Shown here: positions 23,840 to 34,819 of the stretch, in pieces | Layout of the letters: every line of letters starts with the position of its first letter | Position numbering within the stretch: position 1 is the stretch's first letter | Source: Coniella vitis | Taxonomy: Eukaryota > Ascomycota > Sordariomycetes > Diaporthales > Schizoparmaceae | Length of the DNA stretch: 64,000 nucleotides | Direction: 5' to 3' | NCBI GenBank assembly: GCA_011317545.1 | Contig: WUJK01000013.1 | Coordinates: 186,001 to 250,000, forward strand | The notes under the pieces: model-generated | Told to the model about the DNA's origin: nothing | What the model saw: the letters and a program-made list of their open reading frames with translations, nothing else | The model's database searches: none | Made by a program: the position numbers and the translations under genes

Positions 23840-24563
23840 TGTTGTGTGTGGATGGCCTCAAGTTGCAGTAAAGTGTATAGATTTGGGGGCGGGGCTGGAA
23901 GAAAGGCGGTGGCACCATATATATGAATGAGCTCAAGGGGTTATTTACGAAGCGGGGATGATAAGATAAAACTTGGTTTCTCCGGCAGTAGGAGAGCGTT
24001 GGATGGGGGGATCGATTGGGTGAGAATAATCATACTCTATAAATAAATGCATGATTCAGATATACAGTGGACACATATATCCATAGGAGGATGCCGCGTA
24101 CAAGCACCGTTAGCGATGAGTTGTTCACCTCCCTCAGCTGAATACGAGTAGACGCACCTTTTGTGGAGAGGGGGGCAGAGTCATTTGTATATATATATAT
24201 ATTCCAACAGAAACCCTGCGATATCGCCATTCTCCTTATGTAGAAATTCGAGTGGCCAAGACATTACACATTGTTGCTCTGATCCTGATACCAGTGAGAG
24301 GCCAGAGAACTCTCACTTGAATTCAGGAAAAAAGGAACACTGGACCGTGTCATCAACGGAGCATGAGGGTCTACACTTTGTGAGATTGTAGCATGTGTCT
24401 TGAACAATATCAACGCAATGTAAACGCTGCATGGATCTTTGACCTTCAGCCGTTCCCACGACAGGTTGCAAAAGGGGGCCTGGCTCCAGCTTCTATTTTA
24501 TTTCTCCCGCTGCGAAAAAAGCCTTCACTCATCAAATAACAGCCAGCCAAAGCAGCCAGTCCT
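23840..24563. other. Intergenic region upstream of the dioxygenase
   Basis: This 724-base gap contains the dioxygenase promoter and the 3' region of the dehydrogenase, both minus-strand genes. A CATATATATG element at 23916-23925 lies about 80 bases upstream of the dioxygenase ATG, and a second TATA run sits near 24188-24202. No gene seen. Confidence 0.6.
23916..23925 (-). promoter_or_regulatory. TATA-like element of the dioxygenase gene
   Basis: A palindromic CATATATATG lies 77-86 bases upstream of the minus-strand ATG at 23839. The assignment rests on sequence and position only. Confidence 0.35.
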
Positions 24564-26102
24564 TCACCGCTTCAGCTCATTCACAAGCTGCTCGCCCGCA
24601 AACAACCTGTCCAGGTTCACCGCCAACAAGTCCAGCACCCGGTCCTGCTGCGTCGTCGAGTGGTAGCTCACATGCGGCGTCACAAAGCAATTGCGCGCCT
24701 TCCACAGCGGGTGCCCGCGCGGCAACGGCTCCGGATCCGTCACGTCGACCGCCGCCCCGCGGATCGTGCCCTCGTTGAGCGCCTCCACGAGCGCCTGCGT
24801 GTCCACGACCGGGCCCCGCGCCACGTTGACCACAAACGTCCGGCGCTTGCCGAGCACCGCAAACTGCTCGCGCGCAATGCACCGGTGCGTGGCCGGCGTG
24901 AGCGGCAGCGAGACGAGGAGCATGTCGAGGTCCTGCGCCAGGAAGGCGTTGAGGGCCTGCTTGGTCGTGCCGTGGAACCAGTGCGTCGGCAGGAGGCCCT
25001 CGGGGTCGCCCAGCCCGGCGACGCAGTAGGCGCGGTCGCGGCGGGACGCGGGCGTGAGGCGTGGCGACGAGGTGAAGGCGAGGATTTCCATGCCCATTGC
25101 GCTGCAGACGCGGGCGACTTGGCGGCCTATGGCACCGTATCCGAGGATGCCACTGATGGATGGGGCACAGGGAGCAAGACGGTGGTCTTGATTAGCCACT
25201 GGGATTTCTTCTTCTTCTTCTTCTTCTTCTTCTTCTTCAAGGTAAAGGTAAAAGCAGTTCCCAGGGAGGGATTGGCTTGAAGAAGAAAAAACAACTTACA
25301 CGCGTGCGCCAATCGAGTCGGCAATAAACTCCTTGGGCAGTGCTGCTTTCCACTCCTCCTGCTTCTGCAGCTCTTCATACCGAGCAAAGTCATTGCGATG
25401 TCTCAGCCAGGTCCCAACAACCCATTCTGCTATTTGGGGACTAGAAACCAACAGGCACCAAAGGTTGGCAGGTTAGATTCGCTCGCCGGGTATTCTCACC
25501 ACCAGCCACCACTGTTCGCCAAAGGGCCAGAAAGTTTACATACGCTTGCGTGCCACTGCTGGTACAAAAGATTGTCTTTTTATCGTGGTATTTGGGGTGG
25601 TTGTGCCACAGATCTGTGCCTGCTGAAGTGGTCTGGACAAAGCGCAGTTTTGGCACCAGTTCTACACGACTCGTAATGATCGAATCAGCGAAACACATCC
25701 AGCAGGTAGTGAAGGAACAGCACTCGAGGGTCCCTGGCTTGAGCTGGCTGGGCTATAGGAGAGAGAGGGCACATTATATCGCAAGAATAAAAACATATAC
25801 TGGCCACCAGTAGTTGACTTACCCGCGGGAGCTGGCTGGTACGAAAAGTACATGGTGACGTCCTCGAATATCTTTGGGTCCTGCTGCACGGGCTTGAGGT
25901 ACGTCCCGTCGGGCGTCTGCGTGGTCGCATAGCGGATCTCGAGCTTGTCGCCGTGCTGCGCGAGCACACGTTCCTCCCAGGCTGTGTTGCGGGGCGCCGG
26001 GTAGAGCATGAGCAGGATGTCCTTGGTCTTTGCTACTGCTGCTGCTGCTGCTGCTGCTGCCGTCGTTGGCGTGCTTTCTGTTGTTTCTTGTGACTGTGCC
26101 AT
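24564..26102 (-). CDS. D-isomer-specific 2-hydroxyacid dehydrogenase
   Basis: Four exons (26102-25823, 25661-25544, 25440-25300, 25152-24564) encode 375 residues; all junctions are GT-AG and in phase. The enzyme would reduce a 2-keto acid with NAD(P)H, or the reverse, in the cytosol. The nucleotide-binding loop is GYGAIG at 184-189, exposed by splicing right before it. Catalytic residues appear in order: Arg292 (NVARGP), Glu321 (DPEPLP) and His340 (TPHVSYHS). The N-terminus has an alanine run encoded by a GCA repeat and no obvious targeting signal. ATG 26102 is preferred to a frame extending upstream because homologous-looking sequence begins shortly after it. The third intron contains an eleven-unit trinucleotide repeat. 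The exact substrate (glyoxylate, hydroxypyruvate or other) cannot be decided. Confidence 0.88.
25206..25238 (+). repeat. (TTC)11 repeat inside a dehydrogenase intron
   Basis: Eleven uninterrupted TTC units (GAA on the coding strand) lie in intron 25153-25299. They sit in the second half of the intron, upstream of neither splice consensus but near the donor side on the coding strand. Confidence 0.9.
26034..26061 (-). repeat. GCA repeat coding for poly-Ala
   Basis: An almost pure CTG/GCA triplet run encodes about eight consecutive alanines near residue 20 of the hydroxyacid dehydrogenase. Length may vary between strains without breaking the frame. Confidence 0.8.
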
Positions 26103-27255
26103 GGTCGTAGGTTGTGTCTTGTTTTCTGTTGAAGGCCCAAAGGAGGGGGGGAAGAGACTTGTGGATGTGTTCACTTCAGGCTAAGAGCTGGAGTGGAGTG
26201 TCGTATCAGCCAAGTCAAGAAACGGAATCTGGATGTCTGGAGGATATATGTGCTTCAGGATCTCCGTCTATTCTTGTGTGTAATGAAGGGGGCGGCGTCA
26301 GCTGCCTCTAGAAATCCCCGGGAATCAGCATGTAACAAGCAAATATAATGAGTATAATCCGTTACTAACTATACAGATAGACCCAAATAATGCAAGCTCT
26401 TTGGTTGAATAGATTGCCCGCTGGCGTTAAAGTGTTCCTGATAAAGCACAGAAGAGAAAGAAAGAAGAGACAGAGAAAAAGAGGCCAGGGTTGCCCGTAT
26501 GAGCTGCGAGGTCGGAACAAGAGCCGAATTGTGAAAATCGGCCGGCTTATATACATGTCGGCACTACTGCTAGTACAGTAACATTGTAGATAAAAAGAAA
26601 AAACAAAAAGGCAGCATGGCTCCGGTCCGGGTCGGTGCCCACACTTGCTCCGACTCGCGTTTGCCGCGCCGGATCGTGGGGAGCGCTTATCGTGGATCCT
26701 CCGGCTTGTTCTGTGCATGTCATAAGCGTGCAAGAAAGTTTAATCACCATCTTTCAAGGGCGGCGTGTTCAGCCATGATTTTGCTGTAGATGTATTGCAG
26801 TTGTGTCGTCTACGAGCTGGGAGATCGCCAGTCTTATTGACTATGAAATATTGACCTCCTAAATATCGTTCGAACCGAGCCAATCTGGCGAGCAAAGACC
26901 CGACGTTCAAACGCAACACTTGGTGAAAGAATATAAAGACGATTCCAAGAGCTTCTTGAGTTCTCACTAGCCTCTTCTAGCCGGGCGAGTATCAATATAC
27001 TTACTGTACTTGTGCACAGAGCACGCTTTAGCCGGGATTCCAGATGCACGTAGTAGAAACTGGTTCATGGTGATCAAGTGCTATTATATTGACTGGTCCA
27101 AAATCCCATCGTGCCTTGGTAACTGCCTTTTCCCCTTGTAGTAGTCTACCATACAGAGAGTTAAATCATATACAGATTTCCATGCCTTGAAAGAATAAAC
27201 ACGAACCCAGAAACATACCCCACAACATCAACAACACAACCATCTCTCTCTCTCA

Positions 27256-27296
<41 letters not shown>

Positions 27297-27311
27297 GCAC
27301 ACAGAACCCGC
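26103..27311. other. Intergenic region, dehydrogenase promoter side
   Basis: The stretch contains the dehydrogenase promoter, the 3' region of the acyltransferase and a CA microsatellite. Small open frames overlap on both strands; none is recognisable. Confidence 0.55.
27258..27294 (+). repeat. (CA)n microsatellite
   Basis: About 18 CA units follow a short CT run, just beyond the acyltransferase stop codon, so probably in its 3' untranslated region. Confidence 0.9.
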
Positions 27312-28769
27312 TCATCTCGTCGGCAATATACCAACCTTCTCCCCCTGATCCAACCTCACAAACTCCACCAGCCGGTTCGTCATCCGATCACACCACGGAT
27401 CAACATAGCCAATCCACACATACGCAATCCCATACACCATCGGCAGCCACACCACCAGCCACCCCACCAGCCTGGCATTGCCCGGGAACGGCAACTGCGT
27501 CTCCACCATCTGGCCCTCGTCGTTCGCGTGGTCCGGCAACGTGTGCACCCCAAAGACCATCCACACGAGCACCGTGCGCAGCAGCGCGCCGTGCAGCAGG
27601 TACACGGCGAAGCTCATGCGGCCAAAGAAGAGCAGGACGCGGCTGCTCAGCGCGCGCTGCAGCACCGTCGGGCTAAAGACAATGGCGAGCGAGATGAGCT
27701 CCAGGCCGAAGCCGCTGCCGAAGCGGGGGAAGTCGGGGTCCGCGGGCAGAATGGGCGTCATGATGTGGAGGAGCGTGTTGGACCAGGGCATCCACTCGGC
27801 GTGCGCTTCCGGGAACGAGGCAAAGGTGAGGCCGAGGAGCATGAGGAGGCCCGAGACGACGGCGCTGCTGCGCGGGCGGCTGGCGACGAGCGCCGTAAAG
27901 GGCTCGTGGGATTGCATGTCGGCGAGGAGGGTGCCCCAGAAGAATTGCATGCCAAAGGCGGCTGGTGGTTGTCATCACACAGTGTTAGTCACATGATTTT
28001 GTCAGAAACCCTATTTCTTCAGAGCAGTCTCTTGCAAGATATGCGTCTTTGGAAGTGTAAGGTATGTACAGAAAAAAAAAAAGGAAAAAAAGTACTCACA
28101 ATCCGAAGCCAAGAGAAAATACACCCACAGCCCCAAGCTAGCCCACATGCGAAATCGAGGCTCAACGTACGCCGTCGCCACCAGAAACGCATACACCCAC
28201 ATGCTGCCCTTGAGCAGTGGCAGCATCGTCCACTGGTTGTTATCATAGTCATTCGTTGAGCGCGTCCACGTGCCCACAATATTGCGAATCAAGTTGCGCA
28301 ACGCAGCGCTCAGGTTGGTGATTTGTTTCGGGGACTGGATAGCAACAATGAAACTCGTCTGGTGCTGCGCAATCGTAAAGAAGCCCAGCTCCGCAAAGAC
28401 AAAATTCACGCACGTCGCTGCCGCCGCGGGGAGGAAGAGGCGGGGGAACCGGCGCAGCGCCGACTTGCTGATGGACGTCAGGGCGGCTTCCTGGTTTCCT
28501 TGCTTGCATAGCTTGATGGGCTTGAGCGCGCAGACATAGCCGGTGACAAAGGCGAAAATGGTCACGCCGATGCGGCCTTGGATGAGGATCCGCAGGTAGG
28601 GCAGCTGCAGAAGCTTTGGAGCGGCGTCTTCGGCCGATGTGGGAGAATATAGGTCGCCGTTCCAGGGCCGAGAGAGATGGGTGAGGACGACGAGCATCGA
28701 GCCGATACCGCGAAGGCCCTGGCGGTGGTTTGGACTGGTCAGCAGAGTGATGGGTTTTAATGATAGCAT
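27312..28769 (-). CDS. Membrane acyltransferase (acyltransferase 3 family)
   Basis: Two exons (28769-28100, 27961-27312) encode 439 residues, joined across a 138-nt intron that splits a Ser codon. Acyltransferase-3 proteins are polytopic membrane enzymes that acylate sugars, lipids or secondary metabolites. The N-terminus shows the RQGLRGIGSMLVVLTHL segment, in which the His near residue 31 matches the essential His of the family. Eight or more hydrophobic stretches follow, including GRIGVTIFAFVTGYVCALKP and, in the second exon, LLFFGRMSFAVYLLHGALLR, the usual C-terminal family signature. The start could lie further upstream if an unseen small exon exists. It is on the same strand as the dehydrogenase and dioxygenase. 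Confidence 0.85.
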
Positions 28770-31700
28770 CGCTTATACGGCCATCCACACGTCGGACGTC
28801 TTTACAGATTGACAGTGTTGAAACGCCGGAAGAGTGGTGCCAGGACTACTTGAATAGAGTCGAGGTTAGACTTACATCAACCCACTTCACGTTGCCTTCT
28901 TTGCCCACCGCCATGGTGATTAGTGTCGGGCACTGATTTACCGCAGACTCGTCGTCAGATACCTGTCTTGCAACAAGACGCCTTCTCGCGATGAAAAGAG
29001 CGGCAAAAGGCCCACTCGCCAGAGGAGGAGGAGGATGCTGTGAAACTGTCAACTCAGGCACGTCAATTCGCTCTAGTTGTTTTTTGTTCCTCCAAAAGCA
29101 GAGTTCACGAACCGTTCTTGCGTGCGGTCCACAAACAACTTACAACAGGCTTTGTGGTTGTACCAGTGTCACGGTGTGACCTCGTCTGTTATACGAGCCG
29201 GCCCAACGTGTGTTTATGTGCAAACTGTACGTCAACCTGTCGATACGAACCACACAACAGGTCAAAACCACCAATGGATCGCAAAGCCTGCACTAAGGGC
29301 TGGACTTGGGTAGGTCTTGGTGAAATAAAGAACGAGCAAACCAAGCGAATGACTGCTGGAGAGAGGTTCCAAAGAACCGAAAGGAAATAGGGAAACGCAT
29401 TGAACAGTACAACCCACATATCTATCAATCCATATGCAAAAGCTGCTCTTCTGCCCCTGTCCACTCACGCACTCACTGGAGGGGGGGAAGCATTGAACCT
29501 CTACACTTTCACACTGGATCATCGAACAGATGCAGGTAGCCTTGTGAAAAGAGAGGTCTTGGCGGCATGATTGCTACCCACGGTTTGGCGAGCACCTGTC
29601 CAACTTCATCCCCTACCCGGGGGTGGAGGGGTCGTCATGTGATTGTTGACTGGTCTGTTTCTTCCTTTTGACGGACGAAGCAGATCGGATTGGGGCGTCC
29701 TGAGTATCGCCGGACCTTGTATTATGCAGGCCCCTCATCCGGGGTCCCATTTACCAAGATGCCATCTCCACATATGCTGACATTGCCCTTCCTTTATTCT
29801 GAGATTCTGGGATTCTTGCATGGCAGATACGCTGGAGAAAGCCCAGGACACGCGTTTGCGGTCTGGCCCTACCGAGCATTTGGATCCTACCGTCCTGATT
29901 TGTGTATAGAGGCCACGCAATGGCTTCTACTCAGCAATCCTAAGCTGGACTGCCACAGGTACACGAAGCTGGAAGCGAAGCGATCTTCTTTTGGGCAATT
30001 CGCGCGTGCGAGTAAGATTAGGGGCTTGTGCGCGGGTAACGTACATGCACAGCCAGAAGCGATGCTGCTTGCAGCGTATTCAGACGCCCGTAGAGGAGGT
30101 TAATGTGTGCAGATCGATTCCATAGTACTATGTACACGCAGTCTGCTGGACCTTGTGTCCTCGTTTACCTGCAGCTGTCAGCATGTCGGGCTGGCAACTT
30201 GGCAACCTGGCAACCTTGGGCGATGTGCAGTGACTGAGCGTGTAATTGGAGGAATGATCTGCAAGCCAGCCAACGGCAGACTTGGCAGTGACATTAGACT
30301 TGGCAGGACATGGAGGCGGCGACGAATCGGATCTTGAGGGAAAACGACTTGTTGTTGGCGATAGGCAGGCGCCCAGCTTCAGTGATGGATCATCAAATGC
30401 CCTGTGCGATGGCCAATTCCTTCTCCAGCACTGGCGAGCCCGTGAGCATAGGCACCACCAAGCTTGGCAGCCCCGACGTCCATCGTACTGTGTATATCGC
30501 TTTCCCAAAGGCTCAAAGATATGCAGTAAGCATCACATCATGACCCAGGCCCAGGCCAGTGCTTGCTATTTGCCCACAGCCCTGTACATAGTACAAAAGT
30601 TTGCTGTTGTATGGCAGGGGGCGGGAGCAACGGTCCACAAACAAAATGAATGCCAAGCAGAGTCGATTAGGGAAACCCCAAACTTCCCTGATCAGAGAGA
30701 TCGCCAATCCCCCCAAACGGCTCTTTGCGTTATCAACCGGGCACTGGCAGGGTTATTCGGAAAATGCGAGCCACTTCGTATCAACAACAGCAATCAAAAC
30801 ACACAAAGAACAAAAAAGCAGCTTCCGCACTGGGTATAGGCAATCGTCAAGGGGGTGCGGGGTTTCCAATGACTGGTGGGAGGGCCGTTGTCTCTATGGC
30901 CTGCATCTCAGTGAGCAGTTCGCGTGGTGGCGGCGCCTGCAATGTGACCCCAACAATATATGGCACCGCGTTCCGATCAAGCGATGGTTGACGGTGGGTG
31001 GCGGTCTTTTAGCCCTCAACTTCCATAAAGGCAAAAAGTGTCGTGCGAATTGCCAGAAGAAATCAGTACCATCCCCGTGTCCATTGCCATGTGAAATGTC
31101 TACTTCCTCTCACAAGCATGTATGTACCTTACAACACGTAGCAGAGCAAACATACATACTACCTTGGTCCACATCCACCCATCCCCCCCCCCCCCCAACT
31201 ACGGGATGGCGTGCTTCTGTCCCTGCGGCTCGGGCATCAACCTTGAATTGTAGGCTAATTTCTCATGTAGACGAAGCAAGTTGCGACGTGACAGTGCATA
31301 CTGGTTGGGAATGGGATGGCTGGGATTCGAGTGAGAGGCGGTGGTAGAAAGAAACTCAATGTATCAACACCCATACCACCCAGCTTCCAAGGTTCCCAAT
31401 GTCCCGTCAACCGTTAAAAATCGTGGCGACGAGATGGAACGACGAAAGCCGGGAGAGCAAATGGTCAATTCACTTTTTTGGTATGTTTGGAAAAGGGCGT
31501 TGAAAGAAGTAGAGGCAATTTTGGGATGCTATGAAAACACGACAAAAGCCTCTACTTCACTTCAATGTACCGCTCGGAATACAGAGCTGGATCAAGGATG
31601 GATCTCGCCTTGTGCTCCACCTTGCCGTGCGGATGGTATGTGTTGAAGAAGAAGAAAACTCCGAAAGAACGAAAGGGGTCGCTTGTGAGAGAGAGAGAGA

Positions 31701-31794
31701 AGAAAAAGAAAAGAAATATTGCAGGCTAAAGGGAATTCAGTGCCAAGTGGCAGGACATTGGCCGACAGAAATAGAGAAGTAAGCCGACAGCAAG
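28770..31794. other. Gene-poor stretch of 3 kb
   Basis: I find no supported gene. Several open frames of 60-250 codons exist on the plus strand (29690-30103, 30282-30839, 30601-31347), but they overlap in different frames, lack ATG or domain, and have no coherent intron structure. A palindrome copy GTACATAGTAC lies at 30583-30593 and CATAGTACTATGTACACG at 30121-30138. A run of C occurs near 31185. Confidence 0.5.
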
Positions 31795-31953
31795 CTACAA
31801 TATGTCGGGATTTGCGGCGACAGCCGTACTGGAAGGGATCCGAAATACCGCCTTGACACATTCTTCTTGATCTTCATCGCGGGCGATTGGAATGATCAGG
31901 GTATCGTAAGCTATATTTTTCCAGATCTCTAGCCGCTGCTTGCTGTCCATGCA
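31795..31953 (-). CDS. Orphan terminal exon, unknown protein
   Basis: This minus-strand frame is too short for ordinary gene finding but looks coding. After an ideal intron end (branch GCTAATAAC, then GGCAG at 31954) it reads CMDSKQRLEIWKNIAYD... for 52 residues and ends in TAG at 31797-31795. Its residue mix, with alternating hydrophobic and acidic positions, is protein-like. It could be the last exon of the nucleoporin transcript just upstream on the same strand; a GTACTG donor near 32215 would join in phase. Or it could be a separate small gene starting at ATG 31950. I do not recognise the domain. The model is tentative. Confidence 0.35.
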   Translation of the reverse strand, partial: CMDSKQRLEIWKNIAYDTLIIPIARDEDQEECVKAVFRIPSSTAVAANPDIL

Positions 31954-32165
31954 CTGCCGTTATTAGCATATCTCCCGAAAATATCCTCTGCCTTGTAGCA
32001 ACGTCCATCCGAATCGAAGTCTTTTGTTCCTTTTCGTTGCTACTGACACGGGCGACTATGTAACTCGTGGTGTCCCTTTCCCGGTTGCAGTCACTGATTG
32101 TGCGACATCAAAGAGATGCACCCGTGTGTCGTCGGTTCTTTTTTTGTTTTAAGAAAAAGAGACAA

Positions 32166-32474
32166 TCAGCCGAGGGACAACGGCTTGCCCTCGGTGATCT
32201 CCTCTGGCAGTACCTCGTTCTCCATGTACACAACCGGGTTGTCAACGGGTACGAACTCTGGCGAATCAGTATAGCTCTCCAGAAAAACCCTTTTCGTCAA
32301 TGGCGTTGTCTGGGCAGAGAGCGTCGGCTTTTCACTGGTTTCTGCCTCATCGCGCGGGTGCAAGAGATCGTCTTGGAAACGTACGCGCTTTTTTCTGGGC
32401 GGCTGATCATCCAACACGGTCCCTCGACCTTTCTTCACGAACGAAGCTCCACGAGTATGTTTGCTTGAAGGTTT
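32166..32474 (-). other. In-frame coding-like extension after the nucleoporin stop
   Basis: Directly after the TAG at 32477-32475 the nucleoporin frame stays open for 102 codons to a TGA at 32168-32166. It has no ATG early enough to be a separate gene (the only Met is near its end). The sequence is hydrophilic and protein-like, with a basic RKKRVRF motif (RVxF-type PP1-docking form and NLS-like) and a TKRVFLE that echoes TKRVFFEE just before the stop. It may be a C-terminal extension reached by stop recoding, or the former C-terminus cut off by a recent nonsense change. Confidence 0.5.
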
Positions 32475-32483
32475 CTAACCTTC
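32467..32483 (-). promoter_or_regulatory. Hairpin enclosing the nucleoporin UAG stop
   Basis: On the transcript strand GAAGGTT and AACCTTC form a perfect 7-bp stem with loop AGA. The U of UAG is the last stem base and its A (position 32476) is the first loop base. Beyond an AG/AAG internal loop, TTTG (32489-32486) can pair with CAAA (32463-32460). A U before the A and placement in a hairpin loop match known fungal A-to-I editing preferences. Confidence 0.6.
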
Positions 32484-34819
32484 CTCAAAGAATACGCGTT
32501 TTGTTCCGCGCGAATGATCCTCTTCCATCTGCTCCAGCTGCGAGTCGAGCTCCATGAGGTCCATGATTTCGTTTTCAACATCGCGGTCCTCCGCATCCCA
32601 CTCGTAGCCAGCATCAGCGGCAGCCTCCAAATCGTCCATGAACTCGAGGCCCATATTGCGAGGCCGGGACGGAAGGGTTACCGACGTTGGTTGATAATCC
32701 ATGGTTCCGTCAACCGCATCGTCGTCTTGTGGCTGGCTGAAACTATCACCAAATAGCTTGATTGATTGCCTGGGCCCGTTGCCGCGAGAGTCTGGTCGAA
32801 GGCTGAGGTTGTCGAAACTTTGCGCAAGTTTGGGCGCGTCCGGTCGCGGGTGGACAATGATAGCATTGGCAGATTCGGCAGTCTTGCTTGCGGAAATGAG
32901 CTTCTTTTTGTGGGCTGGGTGTCTCAGGGGGGCCGTATCGACGTCTTGGTAGTCCTGCACAATCACAAGTCTACTCTCTCCTCGGATGACAACTTCAACA
33001 GGCAGACCGGTGCTCTCATTTGCAGGCGGATCGTATGGTTCTTCTTCTGACGAAGCGGCGGCGTGCCGGGTTGGTGTGACCTTGGGAACAGCATCGACAC
33101 CGCAGCACCGCTCGCCAAGCAGGCCCGCGTTGAGCTCTGTCAATCGCACCATGCGCGATGGCTGCGCGCCACTGAACAGGTTGACTCCGCCACCAACGCT
33201 GCGACGTATCTGCGTCTCCCAGAATTTGGAAACGATAGGTATCACACAGACCAGAGTATCAGAGCCGCCGATCCACAGCACCACACTCTCCTCACCAGAG
33301 ACCAGTTCGCGTGGACTGGGTAGTCTTGTTACTTGGACACCACCCTTGACTGATACGAGCCGTTCTGGTCCATATGCGTGAGTTGGGAACATGGAATTCC
33401 GCGGACCGTTCGAGTTGGAGTCGTTGGATGTAAAGCTCTCGTTGTTTGAGCCTGAAGCACGCAGCGGGCTAGAGCCTTCTAGTTGGCCAGAGACATGGAA
33501 TGCTGTCAGAGCAGCGCCACGCAACGCCGACCCGTACTTTCCAAACAGCGATGGCGAGTCATCATTGATTGTTCCCGATGGCCCTGCTCCTTCAACATCC
33601 CATATACCCCATTGGCCATCTGCCATCAAGGCAAGAATTGCTCTTCCACGTGATATCCAATTCGCACCAACGACAGGCTTTCTTGCGGTGGAGGCACTGC
33701 CGCGCACAAATGGTGCATAGAGAGAGATGAGCCACGAGCCATGCGATGGCCAGGGCCCCTCTGGCAGGTCGTCTTGGGCAATGGACGATATTGAGTAGTC
33801 GTAAACTCGAACAGCGTGTGTAGAATCGACAGCAAGGAGCTGGGTTGGGTGCGAAGAGTTGGGGTTGAAGGCGATGCTGGTCAATGGGCTGGAGAGGAAT
33901 TCGGTCTGGAAAGGTTCGAGTGAGGTCTTGTCTGTAGGCTGGTCGACGGGAACATCCCACAGACGGAGGGTGCCTGACGCGTCTTTGGAGTGGACCGCAA
34001 CAATAATGCGAGTGGACGAGGAGCTACTCGAAGCCGTGGAGCTCTCGGGCCCGTCTCGCACTAGGCTGATTGCTATGCCATCAGCGTGTCTGTTGAATTG
34101 GCTGTTGAGTTGGATCAAGGTTTCCCCCCATTTGCCGTTGCCGGCAGCCCCAGCTAGCAGATCGCTCCGCAGGTCTTCCCGAGCTTTACTGTCGTGGGAC
34201 GGAGGAATCAAAGGCAATGTCAACACATAGACAGAGCCTGATGCGCATGTGACAGCAAAGACCATCTTTTCGGAAAGTATTGCCGTTTCTTCCAAGGGAT
34301 GTCCTGCAGGACGGGGAGCGATAGGCAAGACAGCAATGTGAAAGACGTCGGTCCCCAAAGCGAGATCCAATGTCTGAATCACCTCTGGGTATCCCGTAGT
34401 ATCTGTGACTACTTCATTTTCAAATTCTGGACGATCGACAAAGGTAGCCGGGGCCGGCGGTGGTGCGTCTTCCTCGTCGGAATCGATAATCATGACAGCA
34501 TCGTCCTCGGCGGCTCCGTTTTGTTTGTTGCCGGCAGCTGTGTTTGACTGTGCTTTTGCTGGTTTCAGGCGACGGCCACCGCGCCAGACCACAGTGACAC
34601 CATCTTCGTGGCCGTAGAGGAGGATGGACGAGCCTTGGGGGGAGAGGATCGGGTAGGTCTTGACATCGTGAATGCGTCGGTTGACATTGTATCTGTGACC
34701 AAGGCTGTGTGAGTACCTTGCAACAAAGCGGCACCAGCCAAGGACCCTGCCATGTTGACGTACGTATATTGCGTGTTTTGGGCCGTATGCCTCACGCGAG
34801 GCTTGAGTTGGTCGGCCAT
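32475..34819 (-). CDS. Nup37-like nucleoporin, WD40 propeller protein
   Basis: Two exons (34819-34764, 34692-32475) encode 757 residues; the 71-nt intron follows NTQYT. Nup37 is part of the Y-shaped (Nup84/Nup107) complex that coats the nuclear pore. The N-terminus (RRIHDVKTYPILSPQG, then ILLYGHEDGVTVVWRGG) resembles fungal Nup37, and WD40-like blades are visible (GTLRLWDV near residue 250 and DGQWGIWDVEG). An acidic low-complexity segment (IIDSDEEDAPPPAP) lies near residue 90. The C-terminal part is charged and probably unstructured, with a coiled stretch just before GTKRVFFEE. ATG 34819 is chosen because it gives the conserved start after splicing; reading straight through would give an unrelated N-terminus. 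The stop lies in a hairpin and the frame continues beyond it. Confidence 0.78.

Noticed and set aside
30601..31347. Plus-strand open frame of 248 codons
   Set aside because: Starts with a non-ATG codon, no domain, residue mix typical of translated non-coding DNA.
32424..32475. Removal of the nucleoporin stop by a short intron (GTTAGA to GAAAG)
   Set aside because: Gives a 51-nt intron in phase, but the donor is poor, no branch site is seen, and the frame is open without splicing; kept only as an alternative explanation.
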